From: DATAEK01 sp036258055
GTDB taxonomy: Bacteria > Acidobacteriota > Vicinamibacteria > Vicinamibacterales > 2-12-FULL-66-21
Length of the DNA stretch: 8,291 nucleotides
NCBI GenBank assembly: GCA_036258055.1
Contig: DATAEK010000332.1
Coordinates: forward strand, 1 to 8,291
Direction: 5' to 3'
The position numbers were made by a program, and so were the translations under genes. The first letter of the stretch is position 1. Every line of letters begins with the position of its first letter. This document shows, one piece after another, positions 1 to 6,798 of this stretch. The notes beneath the pieces are model-generated. The model was not told the origin of the DNA. It saw nothing but the letters and a program-made list of their open reading frames with translations, and did not search any database.

Positions 1-249
1 GCAGCTTGTAGAAATCACTGCGGCCATCCGAATTCAGACAGCAGATTTCCCCATCCAGGATCGCTGAACGGCAGCGCATCGTCTGCGCCAGTTCTGCAGC
101 CAGCGTCGGCCAGGACTTGAAGATGTGCCCGTTGCGCGACACCAACTCGCAATGACGCCGTCGCACGACCGCGAGCGCGCGGAAGCCGTCAATCTTTGGC
201 TCGAACACGAAATCCGGTCGAACGGTTCGGGGATGCGCAGCAGCCGCAT
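1..249 (-). pseudogene. ATP-dependent DNA ligase, 5' part only, apparent frameshift near the start
   Basis: The gene runs off the left edge. Read leftward from about position 217, the frame gives the nucleotidyl-transferase motif EPKIDGFR; the lysine at 194-196 would be the AMP-accepting residue. SRNGH and ILDGEI follow, as in LigD/LigC-type ligases, so the adenylation domain is present to about its first third. Known role: ATP-dependent sealing of DNA nicks. From memory, related proteins begin MxLLRIPEPFD-H-PDF/W. Here MRLLRIPEPFD (from ATG 247-249) lies in one frame and PDFVFEPKIDG in another, with the switch at about 211-219. One inserted C, or four bases to restore the usual histidine, would join them. 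The body frame itself stays open upstream and offers an ATG at 284-286, but the residues there do not look like ligase and no ribosome binding site precedes either start. The family call is confident. Whether the break is real or a sequencing error is open; the gene might also simply use the upstream ATG. Confidence 0.8.
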
Positions 250-446
250 CGGGCTGGGTCGTTTCGCCATCGGAGCGTGAGAGCATACCGCACGACTGGC
301 GGGTCGCGGAATCAGATGCAGTGCCGTTCCGCCGTCTGTGCCGAGGCCGTTTCGTCTGAGCCCACCTTTGGCCCTTTGCGAATGCAGCAAACCGCCTGCC
401 CGCCACCGCGAGGACTGTGGCGGTTGCTGCCCTCCGATGAGGGAGT

Positions 447-474
447 TTGCCGGCAGATGACGCTTACGGATAGT
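447..474 (+). promoter_or_regulatory. Possible sigma-70-like promoter for the small exported protein
   Basis: TTGCCG at 447-452 and GATAGT at 469-474 are separated by 16 bases. Each matches four of six consensus positions. A start of transcription near 481 would give a leader of about 28 bases before the ATG at 509. The match is modest, and acidobacterial promoters are poorly defined. Confidence 0.3.
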
Positions 475-497
475 GAATCGATTCGCCAATGCGGACT

Positions 498-502
498 GGA
501 GG
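498..502 (+). promoter_or_regulatory. Ribosome binding site that decides the start at 509
   Basis: GGAGG lies six bases before the ATG at 509. The longer open frame begins at an ATG at 473 that has no such site, and its extra twelve residues would spoil the signal peptide. The 509 start is therefore preferred. Confidence 0.75.
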
Positions 503-508
503 AAAGCC

Positions 509-976
509 ATGCGTGCCATGAGAAAGCTCGTTGCTTCGACAATTCTCTTGATTCTGAGCTTCGGATTGGCACTCGTCGGGATCTGGCCGGCCTCAGTCAG
601 CGGCGACGTGGGGCCGCAGAAGGTGCAGGTCGTGAATACGCCGCTGCCCGTCAGTGTGCAAGGGACGACAAGTATTACGGGGAACGTCAACGTTGCTACG
701 TTGCCCGCGATAACACTTGCCGCCGGCACAGCGGTCAAGATCAATAACCCGCCCGAGCAGCCGGTGCTCGTTCGCGAGGTCAGCAACGGCGCGGAAGTCG
801 CCCGCCTTGGGGTGTCGTGGGTCATTCCCTCCGGTCAAAATGGAATAGAGCAAAGTGTATTTACCGTTCCGGCGGGAAAGAACCTCGTTATTGAACTCGG
901 TTGGAGGTGCCAACGCGAAAAGCCGCCCGTCCATCATAGCGATTCACCAGAGCGTCGTTGGCGCGAAGAGACTTAG
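509..976 (+). CDS. Small exported protein with NTP-type short beta repeats, unknown function
   Basis: I do not recognise a named family. The 155-residue product opens with a basic MRAMRK and a long hydrophobic stretch (about residues 7-26), so it is probably secreted, with cleavage near the ASVSG segment. The mature part is rich in Val, Thr and Pro, with VVNTPLPVSVQG followed by a similar stretch. Such short beta-strand runs are common in exported proteins of Acidobacteriota. Near residue 120 it has FTVPAGKNLVIE, a motif that in similar proteins starts a beta-sandwich region. After that the sequence turns abruptly basic and unlike the rest (WRCQREKPP, SPERRWREET). In the +1 frame from 897 the reading continues as SVGGANAKSRPSIIAIHQ and stops at 987-989, which looks more natural and suggests a one-base insertion near 896. 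The gene ends tail-to-tail with the lipoprotein gene and overlaps it by four bases. Confidence 0.6.
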   Translation: MRAMRKLVASTILLILSFGLALVGIWPASVSGDVGPQKVQVVNTPLPVSVQGTTSITGNVNVATLPAITLAAGTAVKINNPPEQPVLVREVSNGAEVARLGVSWVIPSGQNGIEQSVFTVPAGKNLVIELGWRCQREKPPVHHSDSPERRWREET

Positions 977-1494
977 TTGTCTGGTGTGAAGCTGTACGCG
1001 CCGTGCCAGTCAAAGAACGGCCGGCCCGCGGCTGAGACGGAGACAATCACGTCGGCCGTGAAATGGTTAAACATCCCGTTCCCGCCCGAGAACGTGCACC
1101 GTTGAGCCGTGGCGCTCAGTTCGCAGTGGCCAAATGCCTGATTGTTCCCAGGCCCCGGCGGGTCAAGGATTACGTCGCTGCCAACGCCAGACTGCGGAAC
1201 ACCAGCCGGATTGAGATAGATGATTTTGGTGCCGACCTCGATCTGCTTGAGGTTCGAGGCCGTGATCGTGCAGAAGCCCTCCGACGCGAACTGTGAGCAC
1301 TCCTTCGTCACATCCAGGATTGCCTCTCGCGGGGAGGACGCAGCCAAACTAGACGCAGGCGCGCTCGCGGCGGGAACTGCACTTGGACCTGGCAGCGAAG
1401 CGTGTTCGCCGGCACACGAGACGGCCGACAGCAGCGCGAACGGAGCGATAACCGCGAGGAGCGCCTTTCCAAAATAGACATTTCGACTTGCCAT
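973..1494 (-). CDS. Putative secreted lipoprotein, unknown function
   Basis: A 173-residue protein with a lipoprotein-type signal: basic N-terminus, hydrophobic residues 11-25, and an AVSC box putting the lipidated cysteine at residue 27. A Ser/Ala/Pro-rich linker (about 33-55) follows, then a compact domain with four cysteines (66, 75, 124, 133) that could form two disulphides. The strings CTITASNLKQIEVGTKI and CTFSGG, and the aromatic end WHGAYSF, suggest a small beta-rich extracytoplasmic domain. I cannot assign it to a named family; similar small lipoproteins occur in soil bacteria, by memory only. The start is supported by GAGGT six bases before the ATG and a good -10 box further up. The stop overlaps the end of the convergent gene at 509-976, so the two transcripts would overlap at their 3' ends. 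Confidence 0.75.
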   Translation of the reverse strand: MASRNVYFGKALLAVIAPFALLSAVSCAGEHASLPGPSAVPAASAPASSLAASSPREAILDVTKECSQFASEGFCTITASNLKQIEVGTKIIYLNPAGVPQSGVGSDVILDPPGPGNNQAFGHCELSATAQRCTFSGGNGMFNHFTADVIVSVSAAGRPFFDWHGAYSFTPDN

Positions 1495-1500
1495 TGTCGC

Positions 1501-1526
1501 ACCTCACTTGAAGACCACGGAGTATA
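1501..1526 (-). promoter_or_regulatory. -10 box and ribosome binding site of the lipoprotein gene
   Basis: Read on the - strand, TATACT at 1526-1521 matches five of six -10 positions. GAGGT at 1505-1501 lies six bases before the ATG at 1494. No good -35 box is visible at the usual distance. The leader would be about 20 bases. Confidence 0.45.
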
Positions 1527-1529
1527 CCC

Positions 1530-1914
1530 ACTGACGAGTCCGCGCCGCTGTCCCAAATGTGAATATCCCGGTGATGTCGGCTAACGGCCGAGCTGTGGCG
1601 CACGGACTACCTGAAGAAACGTGATGTCACGCCTGCGCTGCGCAACTGCACACTCGGAGGCGCGTCCAATTGCTCCGCATCCCTGACTTCCACCTGAAGA
1701 CAGTGTTCCGCGCTTCCATCGGTCCCGGATGGAGCGCAATCTTCAGGCTTGGCAGAGACGACGCAGGCCAGGTCGTCATGCTCGGCAGCACGTGTGCGTG
1801 AATCGGAGCCGTGCCCCCGATGCCAGAAAAACGGCTACCAAAAAAGCTACCAGACGCAGTTGTATTGGACAGTACGAGGGCTAGCTGTGAAGATCGTCGA
1901 CGCGCGGTTTTGCG
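1530..1914. other. Stretch without a convincing gene; open fragments in several frames
   Basis: No intact gene is seen on either strand. Three + strand fragments read like protein but lack a good start. Fragment 1581-1697 contains LWRTDYLKKRDVTPALRNC. Fragment 1670-1801, in another frame, contains FRASIGPGWSAIFRLGRDD. Fragment 1794-1919 begins at a GTG and holds a CPRC pair and LYWTVRGLAVKIVDARFC. The frame changes suggest a decayed gene, but chance open frames in GC-rich DNA are also possible. No insertion-sequence ends or tRNA were found here. Confidence 0.4.
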
Positions 1915-1967
1915 AATAAAAACGGGCCAATCCTAGACTGAGCGATACAGCCTAGCACTGGCCCGTT
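1915..1967 (-). terminator. Rho-independent terminator of the kinase/ParB-like operon
   Basis: On the - strand AACGGGCCA (1967-1959) pairs perfectly with TGGCCCGTT (1929-1921), and the stem is followed at once by a run of five T (1922-1918, sharing its first two with the stem), then ATT. Inside the 29-base loop, CTAG/CTAG and CTG/CAG can pair and extend the hairpin past a three-base mismatch. It lies 57 bases after the stop codon of the ParB-like gene, as expected for the end of that operon. The + strand copy is not followed by T, so it should act in one direction. Confidence 0.7.
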
Positions 1968-2023
1968 CGTTCACCCACTTCCAGTTCACTCACGCCTCCT
2001 CTCCTGTCCGGCCGATCTTGTGG

Positions 2024-2983
2024 TCATTCCTCGGCCTCGTCCGGCGGACCGCCGCCCGCACGGACGACATCTTCCTGCTTGATGCGATCCACCTTGAATT
2101 TCCCGGTATTCTTCAGCGTGCGATCGAGCACATCGTCGAAATCGAATTCGGTGGAGGTCGAAAACCGGATCGGGTTCACGCGCGCGACGACGAACGGCCG
2201 GAGATACGGACTGGTCAGGCCGCGCGCCTTGAGCTTCTCGATGATGCGACTGACCTCGTCATCCACGGCGAGCAGCTTCGCGCCGCGGCGTTCGCGCTCT
2301 GGCAGGGCTTTCGCGAGCCGCTCGTCGAGAAACTCTTCGATCCGCCGGAGCATCGAGTGATACGCGCCGCCGCTCAGCCTGGGGCGTTTCTCGTAGCCGG
2401 CACCGAGCGTCAGGAACGACGGCTGGTCGAACTCGAACGCGAACGCGCGCTCCGGCCGCGTGCCGTCCGATTCCGCGAGCGCGCGCTCCATGCGGATCGT
2501 CTCGAGTGATTTCTCCTTCAGGTTGTGCGCCTTCTCGGTATTCAACGCGAGGATCTTGAACGCGACGTCCGGATCCGGCACGAGAAGCGCCACGACCGTC
2601 TTCGCACCGAGCTTTCGAAGTGCCTGAAGGCGATGGTTACCGTTCGGCGTCCAGTACGCGTCGGCCTGACGGATGGCGATGATCGGATCGAGAAAACGCC
2701 CGAGTGTTTCGATGACGTTCATCAACCGCTTGACATGCGGCTCGGACGGATCCCGTTGGAACGGCGTGGGCTCGACGCGATCGATGGGCAGCGCGCTCAA
2801 GAGGACGGGAGTGCCGCCGAACGGCTCGCGATAGGTCGCGAGAATGGCGCCGCCATCGGCTTCGACGTCGCGTACCAGCCGCGCCGTCGCCGGGTCGTCG
2901 GTCAACCGCGTGTCGCCCGGCTCCAGCCCAATCGATTTCGGCGCAGTCTTACGCCGACGTTTGACCGTTCGTTTCTTCGCCAT
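2024..2983 (-). CDS. ParB/Srx-fold domain protein, no helix-turn-helix seen
   Basis: A 319-residue soluble protein. The N-terminus is strongly basic (KKRTVKRRRKTAPK). Residues about 65-155 match the ParB N-terminal fold. LPIDRVEPTPFQRDP corresponds to the NPxQPR box, LGRFLDPIIAI to the following strand, NGNHRLQALRKLG (114-126) to the GERRxRA box that binds nucleotide in true ParB, and ALNTEKAHNL (146-155) to the ENxQR region. The C-terminal half (about 205-255) is helical and charged, but shows no clear helix-turn-helix, and it ends in an acidic tail. It is therefore unlikely to be the chromosome-partition ParB; no parA or parS is visible in the window. ParB-fold proteins of this type include nucleases, CTP-dependent switches and protein-modifying enzymes, so the activity is open. 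The gene starts 12 bases after the kinase stop, with the TGAGG of that stop region serving as its probable ribosome binding site. This indicates co-transcription and translational coupling. Confidence 0.8.
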   Translation of the reverse strand: MAKKRTVKRRRKTAPKSIGLEPGDTRLTDDPATARLVRDVEADGGAILATYREPFGGTPVLLSALPIDRVEPTPFQRDPSEPHVKRLMNVIETLGRFLDPIIAIRQADAYWTPNGNHRLQALRKLGAKTVVALLVPDPDVAFKILALNTEKAHNLKEKSLETIRMERALAESDGTRPERAFAFEFDQPSFLTLGAGYEKRPRLSGGAYHSMLRRIEEFLDERLAKALPERERRGAKLLAVDDEVSRIIEKLKARGLTSPYLRPFVVARVNPIRFSTSTEFDFDDVLDRTLKNTGKFKVDRIKQEDVVRAGGGPPDEAEE

Positions 2984-2995
2984 ACGACGCCCGCC

Positions 2996-5578
2996 TCACC
3001 GTCCGGGCTCGAGCAGCCAGATCTCGTCGGAGACGTGCACGGCGCTCGATCCGACGAGCCGCCGGCCATCCGGGAAGATCGCGAAAGGATGGTTCGTGCC
3101 GTTGAGTTTGATGTTCGTCAGTGTTCGAATCGATCCGTCCAGTGACGCGACGCGGATCTCCTGGTTGCCGTCCGCGCCGACAGCAAGGTAGCCCACTTCC
3201 CGGCCGCCGGGCCACCATACCGGCCAGCCGCCTTCGCGGGTCAAGCGTCGCCCGGAGGTGCCGTTGGGCTTGATCAGAAAGATGCCCCCCGCGAAGCCGC
3301 GATCCGCCGCGTAGGCGATGAGCGATCCGTCCGGCGACCACCGGGGAACCGCGCCTGCCGAGCGGGTCAGCGCCCGCATCCCCTCACCATTCGGCGACGC
3401 AAGGTAGACCCGTTCAGAATCCGCATCGGCACGTGTGAACGCAAGGGTCTTGCCGTCAGGGGACAGATCGCCGTAGCCCTGATCGCCAGCCAGCGGAAAC
3501 ATCTCGAGCGGTCCACCGCGTGAGGGTACGTGCCCGATCCGCCTCGGCGCGATCCAGGTGTAGAACCACACCGACGTCCCGTCCGGACTGTAGCGTGGAT
3601 AGACCTCACCAGCTTCTCCAGCGGTCAGCCGGCGCGGCACTCCCCCGGACAGGTCGATCGTCCAGATGTGCCAGCTGCCGTCTTCCTCACTCCGGCTGAA
3701 CGCCACCTCCTGCCCGTCGGGCGAGACGGCGGGACCCCAGAGAAACGGCGTGTGCGTCACGAGCACGCGCGAGGTACCGGACGTCAAATCGTACAAGTCG
3801 AGCGTGTTTCGCCAGCGCGAGTTCACGAACGAGACGGCGCCGCTGGCCGAGATGCTCGGTGAGGCGTCCGGCCCGGATCCGGTCGTCAATCGGATCGGCG
3901 AGTCGCCGGAGAGCGGCAGGAACCAGAGGTTGGTGGCGCCGCCGCGATTCGAGGTATGGACGATGCCGCGTCCATCGGGCGTGTAGACGGGCGCGTCGGA
4001 GAAGACGGCGCCTCCTTCTTCGATGGCACGTCGAGGGGATCCGCCTGACGCCGGCATCAGCCAGATCTCGCCGGCAACACCACCCGTCCCTCGCACGATG
4101 GCGATCTGGTTCCCATCAGGCGACCAGGCGGGGTTTCTGAGAAACGGATAGACACTGTCGGCGCGCATGATGACACGCGCGTCGGAGCCGTCGGGCGTTG
4201 ACGTGACGACCTCGGTCGCGCCGTCGGATCCCGAGCCACGGACGTAGACGAGCCGCTTGCCATCAGGAGACCACGCGGGCGACGCCGCATTCGCGATCCG
4301 CGCCAGCACTTCGCCGCCGAGCGAGGGGAGGACCCTAATCTCCGGCGTGCTGGCGACGGGATCTCGCCGCGTGAAGGCGATCCGCTCTCCATCCGGTGAG
4401 AATCGCGGGGTCTCTTCCCGGGCGTCGTCGTTGGTCAACTGCACGCGGCCGCCGCCGGCCACACGGACCGTGAAAAGATCCACGCGCCGGTCTGCGTTGC
4501 GCGAGGCGTAGCACAGCATGCGTCCGTCGGACGAGAGAGAGGGATCGAATGTCTGATCCTCGGACGAGACGATTCGCGTCAACCTGGCGCCGGCGTTTCC
4601 GCGCTCCCACGGACCCCGCGGGCGATGCGCGAACAGCCACGCAGCCAGGACGAACAGCGCGACGCCCGTGGCCCCCGCCGCCAGCCATCGCAGCCACGTC
4701 CGGTTCGACGCGTCGGTAGTCGGGATGGGAGTCGACAACACATCGGTCTGCACCGCTTCGAGCGCGGCGCGTACCTCACCGGCACGCTGATAGCGCTGGG
4801 CAGGCTCCTTGGTCAGGCATCGCGAGATGATCGCGCGGAGCATCGGGGGCACAGGCGGAGGAAACGGATGCGCAGGCGATCGAAGAATCGCGGCGGTGAG
4901 CTCGAACTTGTTGCGGCCGCGGAACGGATGCTCTCCCGTGGCCATCTCGTAGAGGACGACACCCAGCGCCCAGATGTCCGATCGAGCGTCGGCGGGGTGA
5001 CCGAGAAGGAGCTCCGGCGCGATGTACGCCACGGTGCCGATGAGCGTGCCCCTCTCGGTCGACTCTTCGATCGAGCGGGTCAGCTCCTCCTGCGCGGGGG
5101 TGTCGATCCGTCGCGCCAGCCCGAAGTCCAGGACCTTGACGCCCTGCTCCTCGGCCACGACGACATTGGCCGTCTTGAGGTCGCGATGGACGACGCCCCG
5201 CTCGTGCGCGTGGGCCAGGGCATCCGCAATCTGCACACCGAACCGGACGACGGTTTCAGCCGGGAGGCCATCAGCCGGCAGTGACTCTGACAGCGGCCGT
5301 CCGGCGACGTACTCCATCGCGATGAACGCTCGGCCGTCGGCATCGCCGACTTCGTAGACGGTGCAGATATGCGGGTGATTCAGGTGTGACGCGGCGCGGG
5401 CTTCGTCGAGGAGACGGCTGCGATCCTCGGGTGTCGAGCCGCCGGCGCCTGAAGCACCCACGACCTTGATGGCTACCGTGCGATGCAGCCGTTCGTCCCG
5501 CGCGCGGTAGACGGTGCCCATGCCACCAGAGCCGAGGCACGCATCGATCCGGTAGTGTCCGAGGGTTTCGCCGATCAT
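2996..5578 (-). CDS. Transmembrane Ser/Thr protein kinase with C-terminal PD40/TolB-like beta-propellers
   Basis: An 860-residue PknB-type (Hanks) kinase with all key residues. It has the glycine loop GSGGMGTVY (16-24), lysine in AIKVV (38), glutamate in LLDEA (59), HRDLKTAN (131-138, catalytic Asp 133), DFG (151-153), GTVAYIAPE in the activation segment, and DIWALG. It should be active and cytoplasmic. A proline-rich linker leads to one membrane helix (about 295-317). The rest, outside the membrane, holds about twelve PD40 repeats with S/TPDG signatures near 350, 395, 438, 487, 534, 579, 620, 665, 707, 749, 790 and 837. That is enough for two six-bladed propellers. The repeats near 579 (SASG) and 790 (WPGG) have lost the motif. 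The opening MIGETLGHYRI is typical of acidobacterial kinases and fixes the start, although no good ribosome binding site precedes it. The gene is first in an operon with the ParB-like gene. The propeller probably senses or binds a ligand or partner; the signal is unknown. Confidence 0.93.
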   Translation of the reverse strand: MIGETLGHYRIDACLGSGGMGTVYRARDERLHRTVAIKVVGASGAGGSTPEDRSRLLDEARAASHLNHPHICTVYEVGDADGRAFIAMEYVAGRPLSESLPADGLPAETVVRFGVQIADALAHAHERGVVHRDLKTANVVVAEEQGVKVLDFGLARRIDTPAQEELTRSIEESTERGTLIGTVAYIAPELLLGHPADARSDIWALGVVLYEMATGEHPFRGRNKFELTAAILRSPAHPFPPPVPPMLRAIISRCLTKEPAQRYQRAGEVRAALEAVQTDVLSTPIPTTDASNRTWLRWLAAGATGVALFVLAAWLFAHRPRGPWERGNAGARLTRIVSSEDQTFDPSLSSDGRMLCYASRNADRRVDLFTVRVAGGGRVQLTNDDAREETPRFSPDGERIAFTRRDPVASTPEIRVLPSLGGEVLARIANAASPAWSPDGKRLVYVRGSGSDGATEVVTSTPDGSDARVIMRADSVYPFLRNPAWSPDGNQIAIVRGTGGVAGEIWLMPASGGSPRRAIEEGGAVFSDAPVYTPDGRGIVHTSNRGGATNLWFLPLSGDSPIRLTTGSGPDASPSISASGAVSFVNSRWRNTLDLYDLTSGTSRVLVTHTPFLWGPAVSPDGQEVAFSRSEEDGSWHIWTIDLSGGVPRRLTAGEAGEVYPRYSPDGTSVWFYTWIAPRRIGHVPSRGGPLEMFPLAGDQGYGDLSPDGKTLAFTRADADSERVYLASPNGEGMRALTRSAGAVPRWSPDGSLIAYAADRGFAGGIFLIKPNGTSGRRLTREGGWPVWWPGGREVGYLAVGADGNQEIRVASLDGSIRTLTNIKLNGTNHPFAIFPDGRRLVGSSAVHVSDEIWLLEPGR

Positions 5579-5582
5579 TATC

Positions 5583-5650
5583 AGCGCTCGCGGGGCCCCA
5601 CCCCCGCTCGCTCGCGCTCAGCGGCTACGCGCCTCGCGCGAGCCGCAGGC
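5583..5650. repeat. GC-rich palindromic (REP-like) element before the kinase start
   Basis: A dense GC-rich block ends four bases before the kinase start codon. GCTCGCGC at 5610-5617 and GCGCGAGC at 5636-5643 form a perfect eight-base inverted repeat with an 18-base loop. A second small pairing, GCGGGG with CCCCGC, lies at about 5590-5607, and CGGCT/AGCCG offers a competing fold. The sequence has no coding character and interrupts the place where a ribosome binding site would sit. It resembles the dispersed GC-rich palindromes of some acidobacterial genomes, but repetition elsewhere in the genome cannot be seen from this window. Confidence 0.45.
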
Positions 5651-5754
5651 GCTGCTGATTGAACCGCTTTCCGCCTTTCACCGACGGCCCGGCACTACCT
5701 GTCGACGGTCCTGAGCCCCGAACGCCGAGCCCCGGTCACCGGCGGTGTCGTGCG

Positions 5755-6798
5755 TCAGTGAGCCACGCTCTTGATGTGCTCCCGCAGCAAATCACGCCCG
5801 AAATCGCCGTCGAAATCGCGCCAGACCGAGTGGACGTGGTTGCCGTCGTTCTGCGTGTTGTCGTACTCGATGAGGAAGGTCGGGCCTTGAACCCGGTAGT
5901 AGTGCTTGGCCCCGCGAGTGGGCGGGCCCGCCCAGGCAAAGGCAATCTGCTCCAGACCGGCCTTTCTCAGTCTGGCCAGCCGGTCCGACGCGATGTCGTC
6001 GGCCATCAGCGACGTATAGGCCTCGATCACCTTCATCAGCAATTCGCGCTGCTTCGGGTTGAGCGCCGACGCCTTCACGCCAACTGGTGACAGCGGCTCC
6101 GCCTTCATCTGGTTCGTGGTGACGATGTCGGTGGGCGCGATGTCGGTGATGAGCGCGCTCGTACGTTGAGCCGCGTCGAGTGAGTCGAGCAGCGCCCGCG
6201 CCGTGTCCTCCTCGGCGCCGAGGATGCGCAAGCCCTTCTTCGGGCCTTCCCGTACCTCGGCGGGGTTGGTGCCAAGGAACGTCGGCGCGCTGGCGATCGA
6301 GGTACCACCGAGAACCGTGAAGTGGATCGAGACGTGGTGCCCTTCGACCCGCCACCCCCACGGCCCTTTGGGCGTCGGCTCGCCGAAGATCGAAAAGTAG
6401 TAGATCTCGGGATCGCGCACCATGCGGCCGTTGCCTTCGAGCGCCCGCAGGATCGTTTCCAGATTCATGATCGCCGTGGCGGTGGCGTAGCCATGCTGGC
6501 TGAGCCCGGCTTTCAGCAGCGCATGCGCAAGCTGACGCTGCGTCTCGTTCATGACCTTGATCGTCAGCCCCTTGCGCGGGAAGCTCTCCGTCGGGACGTA
6601 GTGCCACCGCGTGCGGTCGTCGCTCGCGAAGGGCAATGCCGCCTGCTGCCGCTGCTCGGGGGTAAGGCTCGCGAGAAAGCGGTTCGCTGCAGACGCCATC
6701 GCTGCCGCGGCGCGCTGCGATGCGATCAGCGCGCCGGTCATGTAGACGCCAATGAGGCCCGCGCCGAGCGCCAACCGTATCAGCCAAGGTCGCCACAT
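5755..6798 (-). CDS. DUF3500 family protein, membrane-anchored or exported
   Basis: A 347-residue protein with a short cytoplasmic lead (MWRPWLIR), a hydrophobic segment at about residues 8-25 and then an extracytoplasmic domain. No clear signal-peptidase site is seen, so it may stay anchored. The domain carries the marks of DUF3500: LASLTPEQRQQA (42-53), RWHYVPTESFPRKGL (64-78), EIYYFSIFGEP (131-141), the histidine-rich EGHHVSIHF (152-160), and near the end YRVQGPTFLIEYDN and NHVHSVWRDFDGDFG (320-334). The conserved His and Asp residues could bind metal, but no reaction is established that I know of. The start at 6798 is chosen over a longer frame (to 6870) because AAGGAG lies seven bases before it and the signal-like segment follows at once. 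It lies 118 bases behind the DUF5655 gene in the same direction; I see no clear promoter or terminator between them, so they may share a transcript. Confidence 0.88.
   Translation of the reverse strand: MWRPWLIRLALGAGLIGVYMTGALIASQRAAAAMASAANRFLASLTPEQRQQAALPFASDDRTRWHYVPTESFPRKGLTIKVMNETQRQLAHALLKAGLSQHGYATATAIMNLETILRALEGNGRMVRDPEIYYFSIFGEPTPKGPWGWRVEGHHVSIHFTVLGGTSIASAPTFLGTNPAEVREGPKKGLRILGAEEDTARALLDSLDAAQRTSALITDIAPTDIVTTNQMKAEPLSPVGVKASALNPKQRELLMKVIEAYTSLMADDIASDRLARLRKAGLEQIAFAWAGPPTRGAKHYYRVQGPTFLIEYDNTQNDGNHVHSVWRDFDGDFGRDLLREHIKSVAH

Noticed and set aside
196..747. + strand open frame of 183 codons
   Set aside because: It lies in a different frame from the exported protein, has no ribosome binding site or signal, and its translation is Arg/Gln-rich noise.
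34..825. - strand open frame of 263 codons
   Set aside because: It crosses the exported-protein gene in antisense and most of it has no family character. Only its MRLLRIPEPFD stretch is meaningful, as the displaced start of the ligase.
1921..1967. Integron attC-like site suggested by AACGGGCC and GGCCCGTT
   Set aside because: The end sequences are in the wrong order for the RYYYAAC/GTTRRRY consensus and no integrase is present. The T-tract makes a terminator the simpler reading.
2024..2983. Chromosome-partition ParB
   Set aside because: No helix-turn-helix, no ParA neighbour and no parS-like palindrome are seen; only the N-terminal fold is shared.
2525..3145. + strand open frame of 206 codons across the ParB-like and kinase ends
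   Set aside because: It is antisense to two well-supported genes and has no motif or ribosome binding site.
4625..5284. + strand open frame of 219 codons inside the kinase
   Set aside because: It is antisense to the invariant kinase motifs; Arg/Gly-rich translation of the complementary strand.
5660..5754. Terminator behind the DUF3500 gene
   Set aside because: Only short GC palindromes such as CACCG-G-CGGTG and a doubled GAGCCCCG are present, without a T-tract.
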